A stretch of 26,002 nucleotides of DNA from RGIG8700 sp045648505 (GCA_045648505.1 JAZROD010000015.1:1-26002); one strand, 5' to 3'; shown: positions 7,822 through 16,558, numbered from the stretch's first letter. Made by a program: numbers and translations. The notes: generated by a model not told the origin, from the letters alone.

Positions 7822-8079
7822 ATGCTTAAAATTACCCATAAGGTTAAAGACGAAAACGGAATTCACGCAAGACCTGCAGGACTTCTTGCAACAGAAAGCA
7901 AAAAATTCAAATCTGAAATTTTTGTGGAAAAAGGCGACAAAAAAGCAAATGCAGGAAAAATTTTTGAGGTTATGAGCTTGTGTGTAAAGGGCGGAGAAGA
8001 GATAGTTATAACCATTAACGGAGATGATGAAGCAAAGGCTTTTGATGCTCTTGCAATTTTTTTAGAAAAAAATCTTTAA
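7822..8079 (+). CDS. ptsH: HPr-family phosphocarrier protein
   Basis: An 85-residue HPr that carries phosphate from enzyme I to sugar-specific EIIA domains. His15 lies in the canonical GIHARPAG context, and the EVMSL segment and acidic C-terminal part are conserved. The usual regulatory serine (Ser46 of Gram-positive HPr) is not there: the segment reads NAGKIFEVMSL, with Lys46 in its place. This copy should therefore not be a target of HPr kinase and should not make the HPr-Ser-P corepressor of CcpA. The start ATG 7822 is fixed by AAGGAG at 7810-7815; the longer frame from 7777 would lie in the terminator. ptsI follows after 10 nt. Confidence 0.9.
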   Translation: MLKITHKVKDENGIHARPAGLLATESKKFKSEIFVEKGDKKANAGKIFEVMSLCVKGGEEIVITINGDDEAKAFDALAIFLEKNL

Positions 8080-8089
8080 GGATGATAGG

Positions 8090-9703
8090 ATGAAAGTTTT
8101 AAAAGGAAAAGGTGCTTCGGCAAAAATTGCATTCGGTAAGCTTATTTTTGCAAACAAGCAAAAAAGTGTTAAAAGATTCAGGGTTGTTGATGTTGAAGCT
8201 GAAACAGTTAAATATAAAAATGCCGTTGAAACTGCAATAAAAGAAATTCAGGAGCTTTATGAAAAGGCGGTTGTTGAAGTGGGAGAAACAAATGCCGAAA
8301 TCTTTAATATGCATAAAGTGATGCTTGAGGATGAAGATTTTTCAGGCTCTGTAATAAACATCATAGAAAGTCAGGAGGTTAATGCAGAATTTGCAGTAGC
8401 TTCCACAGGTGAGAACTTTTCAAATATGTTTCTTTCAATGGAAGATGAATATATGAGAGAAAGAAGCCGTGATGTTAAAGACATTTCAGACAGACTTATA
8501 AGAATTCTGTCAGGAGAGAAAGAAGCCTTTGAAGAAATCAAAGAACCGTCAATCGTGGCGGCAGAAGATTTAACCCCAAGCGAAACGGTTAAAATGGATA
8601 AAAGCAAGGTTATCGGCATTGTTACAAAAAAGGGCTCGCTTAATTCTCACACCGCAATACTTGCAAGGAGTATGGGTATTCCTGCAATAGTAAATATAGA
8701 AGAGCTTGGAAGTGAATTTTCAGGTAAATATGCCATAGCCGATGGCTTTAAAGGAGAACTTTATGTGGAACCTGATGATGCAACTATTAATAAATATCTC
8801 GAACTTAAGGAAGAACAAAGGAAAAAAGAAAAACTCCTTGAAAAAATAAAAGGAGTAAAGTGTAAAACCTCAAAGGGCAAAGATATTATGCTTTATGCAA
8901 ATATTGGTGATTTAAGCGAAGTCGGGAACTGTCTTGAAAATGATGCAGAGGGAATAGGTCTTTTCAGAAGCGAATTTTTATATCTTAAAGCCAATAAAGA
9001 GCCAACGGAAGAAGAACAGTTTATTGCATATAAAACAGTTGCGGAAAATATGGGCGGAAGAAGAGTAATAATAAGAACAATGGACATAGGTGCAGATAAA
9101 CAGGTTGACTACCTTAACTTAAAAAAAGAAAGCAATCCTGCACTTGGCTACAGAGCTATAAGAATTTGTCTTGACAGACCATCGATGTTTAAAAAACAGT
9201 TAAGTGCAATACTGCGCGCCGCAGCTTATGGAAAAATTGCGGTAATGTTTCCAATGATAAGCTCGGAAAACGAAGTTATACAAGCACTGGGATATTTGAA
9301 AGAAGTTAAGGAAGAGCTTAATAAAAAAGGAATTCCAATAGATGAAAATATAGATGTGGGAATCATGATAGAAACCCCTGCGGCGGCGCTTATTGCAAAT
9401 AAACTTGCAAAGTATGTTAAATTTTTCAGTATCGGAACAAACGATTTAACTCAATATACTTTAGCCTGCGACAGAGAAAATCTTTCTGTTGAAAAATACT
9501 GTAATCCCAATCACGAAGCAGTTTACAAGCTGATAGAAATGACGGTTAAGGCGGCACACAATAACGGTATATGGGTAGGTGTGTGCGGAGAACTTGCATC
9601 AGATTTGGATGCCGCTGAAAAGCTTATAAAAATAGGTGTGGATGAATTATCTGTTTCACCGTCTGCATTACTTCCGCTTAAAGAAAAGATATTAAGTATT
9701 TAA
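8090..9703 (+). CDS. ptsI: PTS enzyme I (phosphoenolpyruvate-protein phosphotransferase)
   Basis: A 537-residue cytoplasmic enzyme I that takes phosphate from phosphoenolpyruvate and passes it to HPr. The phospho-accepting His187 lies in GSLNSHTAILARSMGIPA. The PEP-binding TIM barrel shows LFRSEFLY (291-298), RTMDIGADK (329-337), MIETP (426-430), SIGTNDLTQYTLACDR (447-462) and the active-site Cys499 in VCGELASD. It is somewhat shorter than the usual 570-575 residues but ends naturally and keeps all motifs. It is co-transcribed with ptsH; no EII permease is in the window, so the substrate is unknown. Confidence 0.93.
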   Translation: MKVLKGKGASAKIAFGKLIFANKQKSVKRFRVVDVEAETVKYKNAVETAIKEIQELYEKAVVEVGETNAEIFNMHKVMLEDEDFSGSVINIIESQEVNAEFAVASTGENFSNMFLSMEDEYMRERSRDVKDISDRLIRILSGEKEAFEEIKEPSIVAAEDLTPSETVKMDKSKVIGIVTKKGSLNSHTAILARSMGIPAIVNIEELGSEFSGKYAIADGFKGELYVEPDDATINKYLELKEEQRKKEKLLEKIKGVKCKTSKGKDIMLYANIGDLSEVGNCLENDAEGIGLFRSEFLYLKANKEPTEEEQFIAYKTVAENMGGRRVIIRTMDIGADKQVDYLNLKKESNPALGYRAIRICLDRPSMFKKQLSAILRAAAYGKIAVMFPMISSENEVIQALGYLKEVKEELNKKGIPIDENIDVGIMIETPAAALIANKLAKYVKFFSIGTNDLTQYTLACDRENLSVEKYCNPNHEAVYKLIEMTVKAAHNNGIWVGVCGELASDLDAAEKLIKIGVDELSVSPSALLPLKEKILSI

Positions 9704-9732
9704 AAAGACTTCAAATTGATTGAAGTCTTTTT
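9702..9732. terminator. Bidirectional terminator shared by ptsI and the acyltransferase gene
   Basis: A perfect 13-bp stem (9702-9714 with 9720-9732), A-tract on one side and T-tract on the other, and a 5-nt loop. It serves both convergent genes. One arm contains the end of the ptsI stop codon, and the structure also covers the last codons and stop of the acyltransferase gene on the other strand. Confidence 0.85.
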
Positions 9733-10709
9733 AATATATATGATGTAAGTATAGTAAGCGGATAAACAAAGATTGTCATAAGGATGAACAAAAGAATGTT
9801 TGATTGTATGCACAAAATCTTTGAGAAAATACCGTCAGCAACAAAAACAAAAAGCATGTGGCAAAGGTAAATTGTGTAGCTTGTATTATCTATGGTCTTT
9901 AACAGTCTGAACCTGAAACTGTTGTGCTTAAGGAAAATAGAAAACAGAAGCAAAATAGTAATAAAACAATAAACTGAATGAATAACATTAAGATAGGTTA
10001 TTGCCTTTATACCGTTGTAATTAAGATAGGAAAGATATAAATTTAAAGCACTTATCAGTATAAACGGAATATAAAGCTTAACCTTGCTTAATTTTGCTTT
10101 AAAGCTTTCGTAGTTTGCACCAATGAAGCAACCAACTACCCAATAAGAAAGATATGTTGTAAACAAACGGTCGTTATACATAAAAGATATTCCTTTGCTG
10201 TAAAGGATAACAGGAATAACATTTTCTGCACAAAGAGAAATCATATAAGCCAAAACAACTGCTGCAATCGGGTGCGCTTTTTTCACCATAAGCTTCCAAA
10301 GGGGATAAAGAATGAAAAACTGCATAATAAGTGGCACAAAGTATGTATGAGGAGCAAGGCTTCCGAGGAAAAAGTGCTTTAAAATAAACAAAATATCAAA
10401 TGGATAATCAAAAAACACCATATAAAAAATAAAGTAGCAAACATACCAAAAAGCATAGGGAAGTATTATGTTTTTAAGCTTTGAGTGAAGCATTTTAAAA
10501 TATGGCTTTTCTTTCCCAAGAAACATTTTTATTCCCGCCACAAGAACAAAACCCTGCACAACAAAGCTCGAAAGACGCCACAAAAATAAAGTGGCATTAT
10601 ATGGCAAAGTGCCTTGAGTGTAGCCTGAAAGTGGGTAGGATATTATATGAATAAAAATAACAAGCATACAAAATAAAACATTAAGATATGAAAGTTCAGT
10701 TTTTCTCAT
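9711..10709 (-). CDS. Acyltransferase family 3 integral membrane protein
   Basis: A 332-residue polytopic membrane protein with about ten hydrophobic segments. The first segment (LNVLFCMLVIFIHIISYPL) contains His21, the conserved histidine of acyltransferase-3 (PF01757) proteins. These transfer acyl groups, commonly acetyl, to surface sugars or other envelope molecules; the acceptor is unknown. The start is at ATG 10709, directly after GGAGG with 5-nt spacing. An upstream in-frame ATG near 10745 overlaps the promoter and has no ribosome binding site. The gene is monocistronic and divergent from malQ. Confidence 0.75.
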   Translation of the reverse strand: MRKTELSYLNVLFCMLVIFIHIISYPLSGYTQGTLPYNATLFLWRLSSFVVQGFVLVAGIKMFLGKEKPYFKMLHSKLKNIILPYAFWYVCYFIFYMVFFDYPFDILFILKHFFLGSLAPHTYFVPLIMQFFILYPLWKLMVKKAHPIAAVVLAYMISLCAENVIPVILYSKGISFMYNDRLFTTYLSYWVVGCFIGANYESFKAKLSKVKLYIPFILISALNLYLSYLNYNGIKAITYLNVIHSVYCFITILLLFSIFLKHNSFRFRLLKTIDNTSYTIYLCHMLFVFVADGIFSKILCIQSNILLFILMTIFVYPLTILTSYILKRLQSI

Positions 10710-10736
10710 ATATACCTCCAAAGGAATTTTTTTCAT

Positions 10737-10795
10737 ATTATACACCTATTACCACATTGTTGTCAATTGACACAGAGACGAAAATGTAGTATAAT
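10737..10795. promoter_or_regulatory. Divergent promoter pair with back-to-back -35 boxes
   Basis: The palindrome TGTCAATTGACA at 10761-10772 supplies a perfect TTGACA on each strand. On the plus strand a 17-nt spacer leads to TATAAT (10790-10795), driving malQ. On the minus strand an 18-nt spacer leads to TATAAT (10737-10742), driving the acyltransferase gene. Both are consensus sigma-A promoters. Confidence 0.85.
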
Positions 10796-10827
10796 AAAGT
10801 GAATTTCATATAAAGGAAGATTAAAAA

Positions 10828-12255
10828 ATGGAAAGAGCAAGTGGCGTTTTAATGCACATTTCATCACTTTACGGTGATTATTCAACAGGAGCATTTTCGG
10901 ACGAAGCAAAAGAATTTATAGATTTTCTAGCAGATTGCGGTTTTAAATACTGGCAGGTACTACCTTTCACAATGGTGGATGAATGTAATTCTCCATATAA
11001 ATCCTACTCTGCATTTGCGGGTAATCCTTATTTTGTGGATCTGAATAAGCTTTATAAAAAAGGACTTTTAACAAAAGAAGAGCTTGAAGAACATAAGCAG
11101 AACACACCATATAGTTGTGAGTATGTAAGACTTTATCATACAAGATTCAAGCTTTTGAAGGAAGCATCAAAAAGAGCAGATAAAAAAGAAGTGGAAACAT
11201 TCATTAAGGACAGAAAATACCTTCTTGATTTTTCAAAGTTTATGGCTCTTAAGGAAGCAAACAATAATCTGTGCTGGGTAGACTGGACAATAGATGATTT
11301 TGATGAAGAAACATACTTTGCGTGGCAGTTTATTCAGTATGAATTTTTCACACAATGGAAAGAAATAAAAGAGTATGCCGAAAAGAAGAATGTTAAAATA
11401 ATAGGGGATATTCCAATCTTTGTTTCTTATGACAGTTGTGATGTATGGGCAAATAAAAAACAGTTTCAGCTTGATGAAGATTTCGTTCCAAAATGCGTAG
11501 CAGGTGTGCCACCTGATTATTTTGCAGAAAATGGTCAGCTTTGGGGAAATCCTCTCTATGACTGGGACTATATGAAAAAAGACGGATATAAATGGTGGCT
11601 TGACAGACTTTCTGTTATGTTTGAACTTTTTGACGGTGTAAGAATTGACCATTTCAGAGGCCTTGAAGCATACTGGAGTATTCCTTATGGTGCAGAAACT
11701 GCAAAAGAGGGCAAATGGGTTAAAGGTCCGGGCAAAGATTTTATTGATGCAATTAAAGAAGCATCAAAGGATAAAATGATTATAGCAGAAGACCTTGGTG
11801 ATATTACACAAGAAGTAATTGAGCTTGTTGAATACAGCGGTTTTCCGGGTATGAGAGTATTACAGTTCGGTTTTCTTCACGATGGAGAAACACCTCACAA
11901 GCCTCATAATTATATCAATAACTGTATTGCATACACAGGCACACACGATAATAATACTCTTCTTGGCTATGTATGGGAACTGGATGAATATAACAGAAAA
12001 AATATGCTTGAATACTGCGGTTATACAGATTCAAACTGGGACAGAGGGTATGACAGTATCATCAGAACAATTTTTGCCACAAATGCAGGACTTGTAATTC
12101 TTCCAATTCAGGATTTACTCGGCTATGGCTCTGATACAAGATTAAACATACCCGGTAAAGCAGACGGAAACTGGCAATTCAGAATTACTAAAGAACAACT
12201 TAATTCAATTGATAAGTCAAAATACAGAAAACTTAACAATATGTATAAGAGATAA
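10828..12255 (+). CDS. malQ: 4-alpha-glucanotransferase (amylomaltase, GH77)
   Basis: A 475-residue cytoplasmic GH77 enzyme that transfers alpha-1,4-glucan segments between maltodextrins, or onto glucose, during starch and glycogen metabolism. The substrate loop region IIGDIPIFVSYDSCDVWAN (191-209) is conserved. The catalytic residues are in place: nucleophile Asp274 in VRIDHFRGLEAYWSIP, acid/base Glu321 in IIAEDLGD, and transition-state stabiliser Asp374 in GTHDNNT. The length fits the short bacterial MalQ type. ATG 10828 follows AAAGGAAG. It has its own consensus promoter and a strong terminator; no other maltodextrin gene is nearby. Confidence 0.95.
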   Translation: MERASGVLMHISSLYGDYSTGAFSDEAKEFIDFLADCGFKYWQVLPFTMVDECNSPYKSYSAFAGNPYFVDLNKLYKKGLLTKEELEEHKQNTPYSCEYVRLYHTRFKLLKEASKRADKKEVETFIKDRKYLLDFSKFMALKEANNNLCWVDWTIDDFDEETYFAWQFIQYEFFTQWKEIKEYAEKKNVKIIGDIPIFVSYDSCDVWANKKQFQLDEDFVPKCVAGVPPDYFAENGQLWGNPLYDWDYMKKDGYKWWLDRLSVMFELFDGVRIDHFRGLEAYWSIPYGAETAKEGKWVKGPGKDFIDAIKEASKDKMIIAEDLGDITQEVIELVEYSGFPGMRVLQFGFLHDGETPHKPHNYINNCIAYTGTHDNNTLLGYVWELDEYNRKNMLEYCGYTDSNWDRGYDSIIRTIFATNAGLVILPIQDLLGYGSDTRLNIPGKADGNWQFRITKEQLNSIDKSKYRKLNNMYKR

Positions 12256-12285
12256 AAAAACAGGTGCGTCTGCACCTGTTTTTTT
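12254..12285. terminator. Bidirectional terminator shared by malQ and heparinase-like gene 2
   Basis: A perfect 14-bp stem: seven A plus CAGGTGC (12254-12267) pairs with GCACCTG plus seven T (12272-12285) around a 4-nt loop. The stop codons of both convergent genes lie in the arms. Confidence 0.9.
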
Positions 12286-14641
12286 AACCAATATATTTAA
12301 GATTAATTTCTGTTGATGAAGCTTCAAAGTCTGCAATACCGCTTTCTTCTTTAACTTCAACTGTTTTTCCATTAATATTCCATTTTCCGCCTTTAAGACC
12401 AATAACATAACAATGCTTAACATCAGTCGGAACTGTAAATGAAAGTTCATTATTAAAGCAGTTTCCGTTTTCAGGGAAGATAACTGCGTTGTTTAAAATT
12501 GCACCGCCAAGATATCCTTCGCCTTTGATTTCAACAAGCTCTCTGAATGGAAGAACATTACTGTCACCAAATACAAGCTTTGGAGCGTAGTCAACGTCTG
12601 GAGCAACATACATAACTGTTAACATACAGTCAGTTTTAGCTTTCTTTTTAGGAGTGATTTCAATTCTGCCCCAACCTTCTTCGCAGTTGAAGTCAAATAC
12701 GAATGGAAGTCCGTTATCTCTCATTCTGCCTTTTTCGTAGTTTACTCCTTTAACATTAAACTGGTTGTTTTCACCGCCGATAAGATTATAGTCAACCTCA
12801 GAGCCTGCAGACTGAATGTAAAGCCTGCTGTCAAGGTTTGTAATCATAGCACATTTGTTACCCTTTGGTGTATCCATAACCATAGGAAGAGTCTGCATGT
12901 GAAGAAGAACTTTCTTTTCAAAGTGTTCTTTAACTGCTGTAACTCTGTCGAATACGAAGAATGCAAGAGGATGATCTGCTCTGCCTGTGTTTAATGAGAA
13001 CATAAATCTCTTAACTTCAGAAACTGAATCTTCATAGTATGCTTTTGTAATATCACCGCAAAGGCATGAATATTTAAGCTCACCGTTTTCAATTTTATGA
13101 TCGTGATATAAAACTTTACCAACGTTGAAGCTTGGTTTTCTCTTCCAGTCTTCTATGTCCATAGCCTCTTCACTGTAATCGTCATCAATTCTCTGACCGC
13201 CTGAATATACCCATTTTTCGGTATCTTTTCTGTCAGGATCGAAAACTAAAATACTGTTACATGAAATTGTCTGTTTGTTGTAATGACGGTCAAGTTCATT
13301 ACCGTATAATGTGTAGTTACCTGATTTTGAAGCAAGGATGCCTTTGTGGTAAATCTGGAAGTTACCTGCATCTCTGTGCTCGTGGTTACCTGAATAACAT
13401 TCGCCGATTTTCATATATGTTAAAATGGCGTCCTTATCTGTCCATGATGTTCTTGCGTACATAGAGCCTATAGGGTAGCCGTTGTACTGAACAAGTGGTA
13501 AATCAGAAATTGGAGCAGGTTTTATGTGTGCTTTATTGAAAATGAGTATCATTACAGGTGTAAGTGACATTACATAGAATTTTGAATACTCAAGAAGCTC
13601 TTTTTTAGCAAAGCCTTTTAAAATGGCATCATCATAAAGGTATGCACCAAAGAAGCAAGTTTTACCAAGACCTGCATATCTTGTACCTTCGTTGAATTCG
13701 TCACCGATTCTTAACATTTCACCGTCAGGTCTTATCATGTGAAGGAATGTACGACAAGCCTGGTTAAAGCTTTCTTTATCAAATAAGTGAATTTCGTTAT
13801 CATACATAGCAGAGAAAATCATATCTCCGTAAAGAAGCATATTGATTCTTTCAACGCCGTAAGCACTGCCCTGAGGGTGTTCACCTGAACTTATCATAAA
13901 GTTCTGTGATGGAACGAGTCTGTCGAGGATAATGTTTTCAATAAGGTCATAGTATTCAGGATATTCATCATAAATAGCAATACCCATAGAAGCCCAGGCA
14001 ACAAGGAAAATAGTTCCGCTCATATGACCAACCATAACACCGCCACCTGTAGGTGGAAAGTCAGGGTATTCCATAAATTTACATATTTTTGATGTTCCTG
14101 CACAAGCAATACGATGTTTATCTTCAGCTCTTAAAAGGTCATAACACCAGTCATAAATCTGAGCAACCTTTTCCATAATTTTCATAGAAGTGTAATGTGC
14201 CATACCTGCAGGCATTTGTGATAAATCAAAGGTTTTGAGGTATGAAAGAAGACCTGCAACAGCCTCATAACCGTAAAGCTCGTCTTTGGTTAAGGCATAT
14301 TTGAATGCTTTTGCATTTAAAATAGTTAAAATGTCAGAGTCAACAATTCTCATGTGGCTCACAGAGTTTGTATCTGTGAAATCACGAACAACGCCGTCAC
14401 ATTCTGTTTCTGTAAGAATGCAGTATCTTTCATAAGCATATTTGTTTTCTTCGTGCAATAAACCTGCTCTGATTTCTTCAAGTCTTTTTTCTGTGAAACA
14501 AAGTCTTGGATGAACATTTGCAGGAGGAACATATTTTGGTTTTTTCTCTGCCTTTGGACAAGGGAGTAATTCACCAAAATCTTCATCTTTAAAACTTGCA
14601 ATTTTCTCTTTTAATGCAAGGATTTTTTCTTCACGAGTCAT
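12284..14641 (-). CDS. Heparinase II/III-like polysaccharide lyase family protein, copy 2
   Basis: A 785-residue paralogue of the protein at 2184-4541. It has the same length and is colinear, with roughly three quarters or more of residues identical by eye. The signature motifs are the same: HPRLCFTEKRLEEIR, the Tyr-containing GEHPQGSAYG, and GNHEHRDAGNFQIYHKG with His, His and Asp. The differences cluster in the helical part (for example around residues 60-95 and 145-160) and in the loop before the HxHxD segment, which could reflect different substrate fits. No signal peptide. GAGGTGAT lies just before ATG 14641. The gene is divergent from the P-loop protein and convergent with malQ. Substrate unknown. 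Confidence 0.75.
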   Translation of the reverse strand: MTREEKILALKEKIASFKDEDFGELLPCPKAEKKPKYVPPANVHPRLCFTEKRLEEIRAGLLHEENKYAYERYCILTETECDGVVRDFTDTNSVSHMRIVDSDILTILNAKAFKYALTKDELYGYEAVAGLLSYLKTFDLSQMPAGMAHYTSMKIMEKVAQIYDWCYDLLRAEDKHRIACAGTSKICKFMEYPDFPPTGGGVMVGHMSGTIFLVAWASMGIAIYDEYPEYYDLIENIILDRLVPSQNFMISSGEHPQGSAYGVERINMLLYGDMIFSAMYDNEIHLFDKESFNQACRTFLHMIRPDGEMLRIGDEFNEGTRYAGLGKTCFFGAYLYDDAILKGFAKKELLEYSKFYVMSLTPVMILIFNKAHIKPAPISDLPLVQYNGYPIGSMYARTSWTDKDAILTYMKIGECYSGNHEHRDAGNFQIYHKGILASKSGNYTLYGNELDRHYNKQTISCNSILVFDPDRKDTEKWVYSGGQRIDDDYSEEAMDIEDWKRKPSFNVGKVLYHDHKIENGELKYSCLCGDITKAYYEDSVSEVKRFMFSLNTGRADHPLAFFVFDRVTAVKEHFEKKVLLHMQTLPMVMDTPKGNKCAMITNLDSRLYIQSAGSEVDYNLIGGENNQFNVKGVNYEKGRMRDNGLPFVFDFNCEEGWGRIEITPKKKAKTDCMLTVMYVAPDVDYAPKLVFGDSNVLPFRELVEIKGEGYLGGAILNNAVIFPENGNCFNNELSFTVPTDVKHCYVIGLKGGKWNINGKTVEVKEESGIADFEASSTEINLKYIG

Positions 14642-14659
14642 ATAATCACCTCAAGAAGG

Positions 14660-14688
14660 AGTTTAGCATCAAAAATTTCAAAATGCAA
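14660..14688 (-). promoter_or_regulatory. Promoter candidate of heparinase-like gene 2
   Basis: On the minus strand, TTGCAT (14683-14688), 17 nt, and TAAACT (14660-14665) with a TG one base upstream (extended -10). The -35 and spacer core resemble the promoter of copy 1. The leader would be only about 12 nt, just enough for the GAGGTGA site. Confidence 0.5.
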
Positions 14689-14759
14689 GATGTTTTTCAA
14701 TTATTTATGATATATTTCGCTTACATAATTCATAGAATGAAAAAAAGGAGCTGAAGATA

Positions 14760-15743
14760 ATGAAATATTATACCTGTGCATACACCTCATCAGGATTTAT
14801 CGACCTGACTAATGAAAATATAGATGATACAGGCACAAAAATTGAACTAAAGGGAAGCAACAGTCACATAACGGACCTTATATTAAGGCTTGCGGTGGAA
14901 TATAAAGGCAAATGTGAAGAAATATACAACGCAGGCACAAAGGATTTGCTTTCAGGGATAATTTCAAGAGAAGACGGTATTGCAATAGTAAGCAACTTAA
15001 TAAATGCAGACAAAGTGATAAATCTTGATAATTATTTTGGCGTTCCTGAATATAATCCTAAAACAAAATATCTTTTTGAATGTATGTATAGCAGTTTTTA
15101 CGAAGCAAAAAAAATTCACGATAAATGGGAAAAGATATATATAGAAAATATGAATTTTGACAGACTTTCTGAATATGGAACTCATATAATAAAAAACATT
15201 GTTTCAACTAAAAGTGCCACAGGAAGCGGAAAAAACTATAAAAGATTTTTCGGAACTATAACAGATGGGGAAGCTGTTAATTTTATAGATGAGTTAACAG
15301 AGGATATAAATAAGAGGTATTTTATTAAGGGAAGACCGGGAACAGGGAAGTCCACATTCCTTAAAAAATTTTCTAAAGCCCTGAAAGAAAATGGTTTTGA
15401 TGTGGAAGAATATTACTGTAGTTTTGATAAGGAAAGTCTTGATATGGTAGTTTCAAGAGAGCTTTCCTGTGCAGTGTTTGATTCAACACCGCCCCATGAA
15501 AAATTCCCTCAAAGAGAAAGCGATGAAATTCTTGATTTTTATATCAATTCGGGACTTGAGGGAACAGATGAAAAATACAAAGACCAGCTTGTGAATTTAA
15601 AAGCAAGCTATGACCTGAAAATAAAAGAAGGCAAAAGCTTTTTCAAGATTGCTAAAGAATTAAAAGAAGCATCTGAAAAACAGATGCTTTCTAAGGTTAA
15701 AGATGATGACCTTGCACAAATCATCAAAAACATATTTAATTAA
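14760..15743 (+). CDS. Tandem P-loop NTPase-like protein (PRK06851 type) with a degenerate first half
   Basis: A 327-residue soluble protein. The C-terminal half has a canonical Walker A, GRPGTGKST (191-199), inside YFIKGRPGTGKSTFLKKF. It is followed by an EEYYCSFDKESLDMV segment and VFDSTPPHEK, which together recall the uncharacterised PRK06851 family, where two P-loop halves are arranged in tandem. The N-terminal half aligns in outline but its P-loop position reads IELKGSNSHITDLILRL (28-44), lacking the GxxxxGK(S/T) motif, so only the second half should bind nucleotide. The family's function is not known. The start has AAGGAG at 14745-14750. The 3' end overlaps the convergent phosphoesterase-like gene by 4 bp. 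Confidence 0.6.
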   Translation: MKYYTCAYTSSGFIDLTNENIDDTGTKIELKGSNSHITDLILRLAVEYKGKCEEIYNAGTKDLLSGIISREDGIAIVSNLINADKVINLDNYFGVPEYNPKTKYLFECMYSSFYEAKKIHDKWEKIYIENMNFDRLSEYGTHIIKNIVSTKSATGSGKNYKRFFGTITDGEAVNFIDELTEDINKRYFIKGRPGTGKSTFLKKFSKALKENGFDVEEYYCSFDKESLDMVVSRELSCAVFDSTPPHEKFPQRESDEILDFYINSGLEGTDEKYKDQLVNLKASYDLKIKEGKSFFKIAKELKEASEKQMLSKVKDDDLAQIIKNIFN

Positions 15744-16558
15744 AAGGAAATGGTCATATCATTGATATTAAGGGTGTCTGAAGTTAAAGAGCAGTTATAT
15801 GCACTCAAATCTTTTAAAGTTACAAAGTTTATGCCGCCGATTGTGGCCATTTCTTCTTTGTTGTAGCCTCCTGCAATCCAGGCGGCTATTTTTTTGCCTT
15901 TAAGTCTTTGAGCCTGCTGAAGAATCATAAGATTCTGTTCTGTTGACCAGGTGTTGTAAATGAAAGGGTCTTTTCCTGTTTCAAATCTTGATTTAGGAAT
16001 ACTGTGCGAGAAAATAATAGCAGTATATCCTTTCGGAAGGTCAAGTGCATCATCAATAAGCCATTTAAGCTGAGATGCTTTAAAGCCCTTGAACTTTTCA
16101 AAAAGCTCGTATTTTTCGTCATATTCATAAAAGTATGAGCAAAGCACAATAAGACGGACTTTACTGTTTTTGAAATCCATATAATAGTATGGGGAAGTTC
16201 CTTTTCTTTTAAGACCTTTATATGTGTCTGTGAAAGAAGTAGCATCCTTCCACACATTGTCTGTCATAATATTAACGGCAAGCTGACCTTTAAAGCGTTC
16301 ATCACGCCAACCGTCTTTTTCACCCTGAACAGGCAATAAAATATTGCTCTTTACAGAATTTTTAAATCTTTCATATTCCATATTTAAAAGCTCCATAGAA
16401 ACCTTTTCAGGATTGTTACCGTTTAAAGCATTTCCTCCGTAGACAATACAGGCAAAATTTGCAGACTGGTCACAATCTGATATTTCTTTTGCAATATTTT
16501 TGCCTTCATCAACAAGATGTGTTCCTGTAACATATGCAAAATTGAAAATTTCCATCAT
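15740..16558 (-). CDS. Calcineurin-like phosphoesterase paralogue that has lost most metal ligands (pseudo-enzyme)
   Basis: A 272-residue paralogue of the protein encoded directly upstream, sharing the overall order of motifs and segments such as ALNGNNP, PYYYMDF and YFYEYD. The metal site is dismantled: the Asp of DxH is Gly12, GD is GN (Asn43), GNH is GEK (Glu80, Lys81), and GHxH is GGYN (Gly231, Asn233). Only His14 and His185 (FSHS) remain. It should not bind a dinuclear metal centre or hydrolyse phosphoesters, yet the frame is intact and not decaying. ATG 16558 overlaps the upstream stop as TAATG, implying translational coupling; a GTG six bases further up is the alternative. A regulatory or complex-forming role with its intact twin is inferred. 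Confidence 0.75.
   Translation of the reverse strand: MMEIFNFAYVTGTHLVDEGKNIAKEISDCDQSANFACIVYGGNALNGNNPEKVSMELLNMEYERFKNSVKSNILLPVQGEKDGWRDERFKGQLAVNIMTDNVWKDATSFTDTYKGLKRKGTSPYYYMDFKNSKVRLIVLCSYFYEYDEKYELFEKFKGFKASQLKWLIDDALDLPKGYTAIIFSHSIPKSRFETGKDPFIYNTWSTEQNLMILQQAQRLKGKKIAAWIAGGYNKEEMATIGGINFVTLKDLSAYNCSLTSDTLNINDMTISF

Noticed and set aside
11233..11652. 139-codon minus-strand frame inside malQ
   Set aside because: Antisense shadow of the GH77 catalytic region, without start signals.
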